DNA from: Bacteroidota bacterium
GTDB taxonomy: Bacteria; Bacteroidota; Bacteroidia; Bacteroidales; PXBB01
Length of the DNA stretch: 6,187 nucleotides
Direction: 5' to 3'
Assembly (NCBI GenBank): GCA_022708385.1
Contig: JAKIYU010000159.1
Location: 1-6,187 of the forward strand
Shown here: positions 1-6,187 of the stretch, piece by piece
Numbering within the stretch: position 1 is the first letter of the stretch
How the letters are laid out: each line of letters begins with the position of its first letter
Translations under genes and position numbers: made by a program
The notes under the pieces: generated by a model
Told to the model about the DNA's origin: nothing
Databases searched by the model: none
What the model saw: only the letters and a program-made list of their open reading frames with translations

Positions 1-2
1 AA

Positions 3-3000
3 CAACCTTCAGATTTCAGATTCATTTTGGCCATTACGTTTACAAATAAGGCGGCAGAGGAAATGAAAAGCAGAATCGTCGGCGTGCTGCACAGAATTGT
101 TACATTGTCCACTCTTGATGAATCGGAGCGCGATGCCATCACAAACCTTTTGACAGATGTGCAGAAGGCGTTAAATATTGATAAAACTATCCTTGAAAAA
201 AATGCCCAAAAAGCCTTAGAACTTATTTTGCATAATTATTCAGAATTTAAAGTAACCACCATTGACAGTTTTGTTCACAGTATAGTACGCACTTTTGCCA
301 GGGATTTATACTTGCCGGTTGATTTTGATGTTGAACTTGATGAAGATGTGTTTCTTGACCAGGCAATTTCTGTTTTGATAAGCAGAGTAGGAACGGATAA
401 TGACGTTACCAGGTTGCTGGTTGGTTTTATTGAATCCCAGATTGATGATCAAAGGACACTTGACATTGAAAATGAGATTAAACAAACGGCCCGGCACATT
501 TTTAAAGAAGAAAGCGCCCCATTTATTGAAAAATTAAAACACAAACCGCTTACATCGTATTACGATGTTCAGAAGCAAATAACGATGTTTATTAAGCAAA
601 AGCAGGAAAAGCTTAGAGATATAGCCAAAGAGGCAGTAAATCTTATAGAGGAAAGGCATATCCCGCATGAAGCTTTTTATTACAAGAGACGAGGTATCTA
701 CAATTATTTTAAGAACATGGTCATGTTGGATACCGATAAAATAAATAATTCAAATGTGGCCCAGGGCATCGAAAAAAACAAATGGACAAGTCCCGAATGT
801 TCTGCTGAAGATGAAACTGCCATAAACGCTATCAAAGATAAGCTAACTATTTTGTATCAGAATATTCAGGACTTTGCGCAGTTTGAACTGCCTTTGCTGA
901 ATTTATATCTGCTTTTGTCCCGGTATATATACCCTGTGGCTGTGCTTGGAGAAGTGAGTACCATTATTGAAGACCTTAAAAGCGAAGACAGCCTATTGCA
1001 TATTTCCGATTTTAACAGAAAAATTTCTGAAATTGTTATTAATGAGCCTGTGCCCTTCATTTATGAAAGAACGGGCGCATTGATTAAACATTTTATGATA
1101 GATGAGTTTCAGGATACCTCTGTATTGCAGTGGAATAATCTTTTACCGCTTGCCGAAAACTGTTTGTCGGTATTGGGTAAAGTACTTCTTGTAGGCGATG
1201 CCAAACAGGCCATTTACAGGTTCAGGGGGGGCGATGTGGCACAGTTTGTAAACTTACCGTACATTGATGCATTAAAAGAAGGCAGTTTCAATAAACAAAG
1301 GCAGGAAGCGCTTTTAAAACAATTTCAAAAAGAAGCGCTGAAAAAAAACTATCGTTCATCAAAACAAATTGTGCTTTTTAATAATGATTTTTTTACAACC
1401 ATAAGTGCTCTTTTGCCCGATGTTTATAAATCCATTTATGCTGATGCCGAACAGGAATACAAAGAAGGAGGTGCACAGGGTTTTGTTAAAATTGAATTTT
1501 ATGATAAAGAATCCGGCGAGAGCTTTAGAGATTTTAACCTGAATACTGTTTATAAAACAATAAAAGAGTTAATCGAACAAAGGGGATTTGAGTTGTCGGA
1601 TGTGGCCCTGTTGTGCAGGGTAAATAAAAATGCCAACGACCTGGCACGGTTTCTCATAGGACATGGAATACCCGTAGTATCTTCAGAATCCTTACTGCTG
1701 GCCAAATCGCCTGTGATATTATTCATTATATCTGTTATTGAATACATCAACGACAGGGAAAATGATGTTGCCGTAACCAATATTATCCGTTTTCTGGTGG
1801 CCAATAAAAAAATCGGTGATGCGTCATTTCAGGGTTTGCTTAATCAAATAATGCAGAATAGAAGCGTATTTATTACTACATTGCAAATGCATTTTTCGGG
1901 ATTTAATGTAGAACAGCTTGCCCGAATGCCTTTATATGATTTGTGTGAGGAGCTCATACGACTATTCAGCCTTAATGGTTTTGATGATGTTTATTTGCAT
2001 TTTTTTATGGATGCCGTGCTGGATTTTTCAAAGAATTTTAAAAATGCCGTGCCCGATTTCCTGAGTTGGTGGGAGGAAGCAGGTTTAAAAAAGTCTGTTG
2101 TTATTCCCGAATCCGTTAATGCCGTGCGTATAATGACTATTCATAAAGCCAAAGGCTTAGAGTTTCCTGTGGTTATATACCCTTTTGCATACGAAGATAA
2201 GAAAATGAAACCCCAGAGTTTATGGGTAAATCTGCAGGGAGAAAATATGCCTGATATGGAAGTAAGCTTATTGCCTGTAAATAACATGTTTCTTAAAACA
2301 CCTTTAGCCTCAATTATGGAGGATGAATTAAATAAAAAGCTGCTTGACTTATTTAACCTGACTTATGTGGTTTTTACACGTCCCGTGTCTAACTTTTATG
2401 TTATAAGCCAAACACCTTCTCAAAATTCAACGTCCAAAACCATTTGTACACAAGACCTGTTGTATTATTATTTAAAAGAAAAACACTTATGGCAGGATGG
2501 TAATTTGGTTTATACCTTTGGCACTGAAGAGGGCAGGGTGAAAAAAGAAGCAAAAAAACAGTTGAAACCTGCAATTGTATTTGAATCTGCTGCCACTTCG
2601 GGATGGCATAATAAAACAGTATTAAAACTCAAATCGTCAGAACTTATGCCTGACGTATATATAGAAGATTCCATCAGATGGGGTAATCTGGTTCATAAAG
2701 TAATGTGTAGTATAAAAACAGCTGATGATGTGGACAGTGTTTTGCGAAAATTACTCGATGAAAACTTAATAGACCAAAATGAAAAAGATAAATTGGAAGC
2801 CAATGTATTAAAAGTGATTAAAAATACTGCAATTGAGAAGTTTTTCAGCGAACATTGTTTGGTGTTTAATGAAAGGGAAATATTTGATAGTTCAGGAAAT
2901 GTTTACCGCCCCGACCGTATTGCTATTTGTAATGATGTTGCAGCAGTGATTGATTATAAAACCGGAAGCACAGATGAAAAGCACAAACAACAAGTGAATT

Positions 3001-3089
3001 ATTATGCGGATTTGCTTAATCAGATGGGTTATAATAATACCGAAAGATATCTCGTATATATCGACAAGGCAGAGGTGATGTGTTGGTAA
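3..3089 (+). CDS. addA: AddA/RecB-like UvrD-family helicase with C-terminal PD-(D/E)XK nuclease (5'-truncated by window edge)
   Basis: This is a superfamily 1A DNA helicase fused to a RecB-type nuclease. Such proteins unwind and resect double-strand ends in the cytoplasm and prepare 3' tails for RecA. Numbering from the first visible codon, motifs appear in order: Ia (TFTNKAAEEM, about 12-21), Ib (IDSF, 87-90), Walker B/II (DEFQDTS, 367-373), III (VGDAKQAIYRFRGGD, 397-411), IV (NYRSS, 449-453), V (TIHKAKGLEF, 712-721) and VI (FTRP, Arg793). The nuclease follows, with His898 in WGNLVHKVM, Asp971 in RPDR, Asp984 and Lys986 in IDYKTG, and Gln997 in QQVNYYADLL. All expected catalytic residues are present. 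The frame is open to the left edge. The TTG at 27 encodes the Leu of FILAITFTNK, so it is not the start. Walker A (GxGKT) and probably 30-40 residues are missing. In Bacteroidota an AddB-like partner is usually encoded next to this gene; none is visible here. RecB is the alternative name, but the overall form fits AddA better. Confidence 0.93.
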   Translation, partial: QPSDFRFILAITFTNKAAEEMKSRIVGVLHRIVTLSTLDESERDAITNLLTDVQKALNIDKTILEKNAQKALELILHNYSEFKVTTIDSFVHSIVRTFARDLYLPVDFDVELDEDVFLDQAISVLISRVGTDNDVTRLLVGFIESQIDDQRTLDIENEIKQTARHIFKEESAPFIEKLKHKPLTSYYDVQKQITMFIKQKQEKLRDIAKEAVNLIEERHIPHEAFYYKRRGIYNYFKNMVMLDTDKINNSNVAQGIEKNKWTSPECSAEDETAINAIKDKLTILYQNIQDFAQFELPLLNLYLLLSRYIYPVAVLGEVSTIIEDLKSEDSLLHISDFNRKISEIVINEPVPFIYERTGALIKHFMIDEFQDTSVLQWNNLLPLAENCLSVLGKVLLVGDAKQAIYRFRGGDVAQFVNLPYIDALKEGSFNKQRQEALLKQFQKEALKKNYRSSKQIVLFNNDFFTTISALLPDVYKSIYADAEQEYKEGGAQGFVKIEFYDKESGESFRDFNLNTVYKTIKELIEQRGFELSDVALLCRVNKNANDLARFLIGHGIPVVSSESLLLAKSPVILFIISVIEYINDRENDVAVTNIIRFLVANKKIGDASFQGLLNQIMQNRSVFITTLQMHFSGFNVEQLARMPLYDLCEELIRLFSLNGFDDVYLHFFMDAVLDFSKNFKNAVPDFLSWWEEAGLKKSVVIPESVNAVRIMTIHKAKGLEFPVVIYPFAYEDKKMKPQSLWVNLQGENMPDMEVSLLPVNNMFLKTPLASIMEDELNKKLLDLFNLTYVVFTRPVSNFYVISQTPSQNSTSKTICTQDLLYYYLKEKHLWQDGNLVYTFGTEEGRVKKEAKKQLKPAIVFESAATSGWHNKTVLKLKSSELMPDVYIEDSIRWGNLVHKVMCSIKTADDVDSVLRKLLDENLIDQNEKDKLEANVLKVIKNTAIEKFFSEHCLVFNEREIFDSSGNVYRPDRIAICNDVAAVIDYKTGSTDEKHKQQVNYYADLLNQMGYNNTERYLVYIDKAEVMCW

Positions 3090-3090
3090 T

Positions 3091-4143
3091 TTACTGTTTG
3101 TAATCGTTTTTTACATTATTGTACACTATTAAGGACACATCTGAGATTACTTTGGAAAGTTTTTCAAAGTCGAAACCTCTGCTCATAACACATAAAAGAT
3201 AAGGATTGTCCGGAAGATAAATTATACCGCAATCGTGCAATTGCTTCAATTGCGAATTTTCGAAGCCTCTTTCCCCAAACTTGTGCGATACGACTAAGTC
3301 CTTGGGGAGTTTATTGGTTATCCCCTTGTTGTAGTTTGTCTGGCTGAGCAATTCCAGCGCTTTTTCCGACATGTTTCTGTTTAAGTATGAGGCATTATAT
3401 AATATCCTAAAAAAAGAAGAATATTCTTTAACTGAAATAAAATCAATGGACAGGTTCCTGTTTTTTAAATTAACGCCCAGTTCTTCCATGACGTTCATAA
3501 TAAAATCATTGCTGATTAAATGTACCATGATTTCTTTAGCCTCATTATCGGAATGGACTATCATATACTTTAAGAGTTCATCAACAGTATAAGCCTTTCC
3601 AAGTTTAATACATGTTGTATCCTTAATATTGGGTTTATAAATAGTATCGTAGGGGGTATTATAATTGATGCGCATTTTCAGTAAGGCAGGGTCATTTTCT
3701 GCTTTTTTTAGAGTGGCAATTAAAATGGGTAATTTCAGCAGGCTGGCTGGTGTGTAGTATTCTTTTTCGTTAATGCCAACCCATGGGCCGTTATTTAAAG
3801 ACCTGAAATATACTGAAATCTGGCTTGCATCTTCGTTTAAAAGAGCTTTTTTTACGTAATCATTGAGGGCGTTAACTAATTCTACATGTGTTTTTAATAC
3901 GGAAGGTTTAAAATTATCACAATCGAGCAAAGGATTGGTAAATTTATACCACCCGCCTGAACGGATTTCGGTTAAAGTGTTCTCAGTTTCTGTTTGTTTA
4001 TTAACTTTGTTTTTTTTGGGGCTTGTTATAAGAAAACCTAAAAGGAAGCCAATGGCCAGGCCCATTAGCAGGGGTAAAATTTCAATTCTTGAAATAAAAC
4101 CACCCTTTGGTTTGTAAAGTTGATTGTTTTTTTTCGTTTTCAT
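3091..4143 (-). CDS. Membrane-anchored serine hydrolase, class A beta-lactamase/PBP-like fold
   Basis: This is a complete 350-residue protein with an ATG start (4143) and a TAA stop. A basic N-terminus (KTKK) precedes one hydrophobic segment at about 23-40, followed by SPKKNK. That suggests an uncleaved signal anchor with the catalytic domain in the periplasm. The active-site motifs are in the expected order: S134-L-L-K137 (within TPASLLKLP), S198-D199-N200 and H287-K288-F289-G290. The last stands where beta-lactamases carry KTG or KSG. Around these, PWVGINEKE and CGIIYLPDNPYLLCVM match my memory of a widespread group usually labelled beta-lactamase-related serine hydrolase. I see no ExxLN omega-loop motif between SDN and KFG, so the Glu166 deacylation base of true class A beta-lactamases seems absent. 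A peptidoglycan-related peptidase or penicillin-binding role is more likely than antibiotic hydrolysis, but the substrate is unknown. The gene converges on the helicase gene and diverges from recR, so it is probably transcribed alone. Confidence 0.85.
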   Translation of the reverse strand: MKTKKNNQLYKPKGGFISRIEILPLLMGLAIGFLLGFLITSPKKNKVNKQTETENTLTEIRSGGWYKFTNPLLDCDNFKPSVLKTHVELVNALNDYVKKALLNEDASQISVYFRSLNNGPWVGINEKEYYTPASLLKLPILIATLKKAENDPALLKMRINYNTPYDTIYKPNIKDTTCIKLGKAYTVDELLKYMIVHSDNEAKEIMVHLISNDFIMNVMEELGVNLKNRNLSIDFISVKEYSSFFRILYNASYLNRNMSEKALELLSQTNYNKGITNKLPKDLVVSHKFGERGFENSQLKQLHDCGIIYLPDNPYLLCVMSRGFDFEKLSKVISDVSLIVYNNVKNDYKQ

Positions 4144-4165
4144 GCTTTATATCTCAGGTTTTTTG

Positions 4166-4173
4166 CAAAAATA
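4166..4173 (-). promoter_or_regulatory. Putative Bacteroidota -7 promoter element for the serine hydrolase gene
   Basis: On the minus strand this reads TATTTTTG, a full match to the Bacteroidota consensus TAnnTTTG. It ends 22 bases before the ATG at 4143, which would give a 5' leader of roughly 15 bases. No convincing -33 TTTG or TTG is seen at the usual distance, and the DNA is AT-rich, so a chance match is possible. The leader has no strong Shine-Dalgarno sequence. Confidence 0.45.
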
Positions 4174-4243
4174 CTAATTCATCGGATGCTTATTTATGAA
4201 TATAACTATATATTTTAAAATTTAATTGTTTTTTAATAACCAC

Positions 4244-4272
4244 TTTCAGGTGAAGAAAAATTAATAATTTTG
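4244..4272 (+). promoter_or_regulatory. Putative Bacteroidota-type promoter of recR
   Basis: TAATTTTG at 4265-4272 fully matches the -7 consensus TAnnTTTG. TTTC at 4244-4247 lies 17 bases upstream and differs by one base from the -33 consensus TTTG. Transcription would begin near 4278-4281, only about 10 bases before the GTG start. The upstream DNA (4200-4235) is very AT-rich and includes the palindrome ATTTTAAAAT at 4212-4221, which could help RNA polymerase binding. That last point is inference. Confidence 0.5.
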
Positions 4273-4289
4273 TATTAATAAACATTGTT

Positions 4290-4910
4290 GTGAATACTTT
4301 CCCTTCGAAATTGGTTGAAGATGCTGTAAACGAATTGTCGCGTTTGCCTGGCATAGGACGTAAAACAGCCTTGCGGTTGGCATTGCACCTGCTGAAAAAA
4401 AATAAAGATATTGCACTTTCATTGGGAAATGCCCTCATTAATATGCGTCAGAATATTAATTTCTGCAGTGTTTGCCATAATATTTCTGATACGGATATTT
4501 GTCCTATATGTGCCGACAATAAAAGGGATAAGTCAACCATTTGTGTTATAGAAGATGTAAGGGATATGATAGCTATTGAAAACACCCAACAGTACATGGG
4601 TGTGTATCATATTCTGGGGGGGATTATTTCTCCTATGGATGGCATTGGCCCAGATAACCTTAATATTGAATCACTTATAAACAAGGTCAGGGAAAACAAG
4701 GTAAAGGAGATTATTCTGGCATTAAGAACTACTATTGAAGGAGATACGACAAATTTTTATCTGTATAAAAAACTAAAAGATACTGAGGCTAAAATAAGTG
4801 TTATTGCAAGAGGCATGGCCATTGGCGATGAACTTGAATATACCGATGAGGTCACTTTAGGTCGCTCTATACTTAACAGAACGCCTTATGAAACCTTTAT
4901 AGTGGATTAA
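4290..4910 (+). CDS. recR: Recombination mediator protein RecR
   Basis: This complete 206-residue protein is close to the family's usual length of about 200. RecR works with RecO (and RecF) to load RecA onto single-stranded DNA bound by SSB at gaps. The domains run in order: an N-terminal helix-hairpin-helix (LPGIGRKTA, 19-27), a four-cysteine zinc finger (C59, C62, C71, C74), a Toprim domain beginning at CVIEDVRD (85-92, acidic Glu88) with YHILGG (106-111) and SPMDGIGPDNL (114-124), and the C-terminal signature LEYTDEVTLGRSI (182-194). The start is GTG at 4290. The frame has a stop at 4251-4253 and no ATG, GTG or TTG between it and 4290 except GTA/GTT-type non-starts, and the family's N-terminus begins at about this place. 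No Shine-Dalgarno sequence is visible, as is usual in Bacteroidota. The gene diverges from the serine hydrolase gene and converges on the receptor gene, so it is probably monocistronic here. Confidence 0.97.
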   Translation: MNTFPSKLVEDAVNELSRLPGIGRKTALRLALHLLKKNKDIALSLGNALINMRQNINFCSVCHNISDTDICPICADNKRDKSTICVIEDVRDMIAIENTQQYMGVYHILGGIISPMDGIGPDNLNIESLINKVRENKVKEIILALRTTIEGDTTNFYLYKKLKDTEAKISVIARGMAIGDELEYTDEVTLGRSILNRTPYETFIVD

Positions 4911-4936
4911 ACCCGGATTACCCAATAGAAGTAATA

Positions 4937-6187
4937 TCAGAATTCTATTTGTAGTTTTATATTTAACATTCTGGGCGTAAGGTAATTGGGTATGGCATAT
5001 TGCCTGTTGCTTACATCCTTTACCCAGAGATACGATATGGTATTGTTTATTTGCAGTAAGTTAAACACTTCGGCAGAAATCCATATTGTTTTAAAATGTC
5101 TGAATATGTTGTGAGCAGAAAGTTTGTTTTCTTCGCTTTTTAATAGCTTTGAAAAACCTATATCAACCCTTCTGTACATGGGCATACGTAAGGTATGCCT
5201 GAATTTGTCCGTTTTTGGAGGGCCAAAGGGAAGACCGCTTCCAAAAAGCAGGTTGAGATGCATTTTATAGGTGGGATTTTTGGGAAGATAATCCTGAAAA
5301 AACAAGCTGAAATTAACCCTCTGGTCAGTGGGGCGGGGTATATAACCCGGCTCAAAACGGACACTGTCAACAGCAATGTCATCGAGGGTGTAGCCGTAAA
5401 TGATTTTCTGTCCGCTTTGGTTATAATAATCATAATAATAATCTCCGATTATGTCTTCCTGTGTTTGCATCACCGAAAGGCTGGCCCATGATTCTATGCC
5501 TTTAACAAATTCTCCGTTTACTTTCATGTCGATGCCTGTAGCATATCCCTTTGAAAGTTTATCGGAATAGTACCGTATCCTTACATTGTCCACTTCGTAA
5601 GGAATAAGATTGTTGAGGTACTTATAATAAATTTCTGTTACATATTTGAAGGGCCTGTTCCACGCTTTAAAATTCCAGTCGCAGGCTGCTACGAGGTGTA
5701 TTGATTCCTGTGCTTTTATATTTTGATTTATAAGCCCATTAAAGTCGCGTAATTCCCTGTAAAACGGAGGTTGATGATACATGCCTGTACTAAAACGGAA
5801 AACGATGTCTTTTTCCCATCCAGGAGTTACAGCCAGAGAAATACGGGGGCTCACAACAAGCTGATGGTTAAAATCCCAGTAATGAGTTCTTACTCCAGCA
5901 ATAAGAGATATTTTGGCGCTGTCGGTATAAAAATTCCATGCATTTTGCACAAATCCTGAAAGCCTGTTGCTGTTAAGAGATATATTGGTATTGTTGACAT
6001 CCTGCAGCGCCAATTCATTATAAGGTTGTGAGGCAGGGTCGGTATAGCCGACAGAGTCGGCAGGGTGTGGCAGGATGTAGCCTGCCGAATCTATCATGGT
6101 CCATTCTTTCAGTTTGTCTGTAATGCTTTCGTGTTGGTATTTAAGTCCCCATTGCAACAGTTTGTTTTCAAATACGCTAGTTCCTTT
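4937..6187 (-). CDS. TonB-dependent outer-membrane receptor, C-terminal beta-barrel part (5'-truncated by window edge)
   Basis: The 416 visible residues are the C-terminal part of a 22-strand outer-membrane barrel that imports a ligand using TonB energy. Evidence is the alternation of aromatic and polar residues in strand-like segments, and typical stretches such as RLSGFVQNAW (75-84), YHQPPFYREL (137-146), RPTDQRVNFSLFF (285-297), MPMYRRVDIGFSK (335-347) and AEVFNLL (372-378). The last strand ends RMLNIKLQIEF, with the terminal Phe expected of a BamA-recognised signal. The frame is open through 6187. TTG at 6155-6157 is an internal Leu codon within NKLLQWGLKYQ, not a start. The signal peptide, any carboxypeptidase-like N-terminal domain, the TonB box and the plug lie outside the window. 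The ligand cannot be told, and no SusD-like partner is visible. The stop is TGA, 26 bases from the end of recR on the opposite strand. A Tyr/Asp-rich loop lies at about 249-255. Confidence 0.88.
   Translation of the reverse strand, partial: KGTSVFENKLLQWGLKYQHESITDKLKEWTMIDSAGYILPHPADSVGYTDPASQPYNELALQDVNNTNISLNSNRLSGFVQNAWNFYTDSAKISLIAGVRTHYWDFNHQLVVSPRISLAVTPGWEKDIVFRFSTGMYHQPPFYRELRDFNGLINQNIKAQESIHLVAACDWNFKAWNRPFKYVTEIYYKYLNNLIPYEVDNVRIRYYSDKLSKGYATGIDMKVNGEFVKGIESWASLSVMQTQEDIIGDYYYDYYNQSGQKIIYGYTLDDIAVDSVRFEPGYIPRPTDQRVNFSLFFQDYLPKNPTYKMHLNLLFGSGLPFGPPKTDKFRHTLRMPMYRRVDIGFSKLLKSEENKLSAHNIFRHFKTIWISAEVFNLLQINNTISYLWVKDVSNRQYAIPNYLTPRMLNIKLQIEF

Larger units (their letters stand above)
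4144..4289. other. Divergent intergenic region between the serine hydrolase gene and recR
   Basis: These 146 AT-rich bases separate two genes read outward. They hold a candidate -7 element for each side (4166-4173 minus, 4265-4272 plus) and an AT-rich core with the palindrome ATTTTAAAAT (4212-4221). No RNA gene, riboswitch fold or operator repeat is apparent. Confidence 0.7.

Noticed and set aside
306..1804. Three small minus-strand open frames inside the helicase gene (306-497, 866-1060, 1550-1804)
   Set aside because: They lie fully within a strongly supported coding region on the other strand and resemble no known protein.
3091..4143. Antibiotic-resistance class A beta-lactamase
   Set aside because: The SxxK and SDN motifs fit, but KTG is replaced by KFG, no omega-loop Glu is seen, and the protein has a membrane anchor. 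No mobile-element context suggests acquired resistance.
4190..4438. Minus-strand open frame of 82 codons overlapping recR and its promoter
   Set aside because: It covers the conserved recR start and helix-hairpin-helix. Its composition looks like translated intergenic and antisense DNA.
4916..4938. Possible terminator hairpin between recR and the receptor gene
   Set aside because: Only a 5-base inverted repeat (ATTAC at 4917-4921 and GTAAT at 4931-4935) with a 9-base loop is seen. It has low GC and no T-run, too weak to call.
5195..5491. 98-codon plus-strand open frame antisense to the receptor gene
   Set aside because: It is a shadow of the receptor frame. Its Ile-rich run comes from the triplet tract that codes Tyr/Asp on the other strand, and it has no promoter or recognisable domain.
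3..6187. A defence island or novel multi-gene system built around the helicase-nuclease
   Set aside because: The helicase has the full housekeeping AddA motif set, the neighbours are recR and envelope genes on alternating strands, and no toxin, methylase, integrase, reverse transcriptase or CRISPR feature is present.

Overview
The window looks like AT-rich chromosomal DNA from a member of the Bacteroidota. Four things support this: a long AddA/RecB-type helicase-nuclease of the kind typical of that phylum, a large TonB-dependent outer-membrane receptor, matches to the Bacteroidota -7 promoter consensus TAnnTTTG, and no clear Shine-Dalgarno sequences. No genus can be named from the sequence alone.

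Layout from left to right. (1) The left edge cuts a plus-strand helicase-nuclease gene (addA-like, 3-3089). Its reading frame is open to the edge, so the Walker A ATP-binding loop lies outside the window. (2) A minus-strand gene (3091-4143) encodes a membrane-anchored serine hydrolase of the class A beta-lactamase/PBP-like fold. It meets the helicase tail to tail with one base between the stop codons. (3) A 146-base divergent intergenic region (4144-4289) carries a likely promoter for each flanking gene. (4) recR lies on the plus strand (4290-4910), starts with GTG and is complete. (5) After a 26-base convergent gap, a minus-strand gene encodes the C-terminal barrel part of a TonB-dependent receptor (4937-6187). 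It runs off the right edge.

Two of the four genes act in the loading stage of homologous recombination. The AddA-like protein would process double-strand ends. RecR belongs to the RecFOR/RecOR pathway, which loads RecA at gaps. The serine hydrolase and the receptor are envelope proteins with no evident link to repair, and the alternating strands argue against a single operon. I see no mobile element, CRISPR array, RNA gene or phage gene, and no convincing undescribed system. The points most worth checking are the serine hydrolase with a KFG third motif and no visible general-base Glu, the nearly leaderless GTG start of recR, and the G7 tracts inside conserved motifs of both repair genes.
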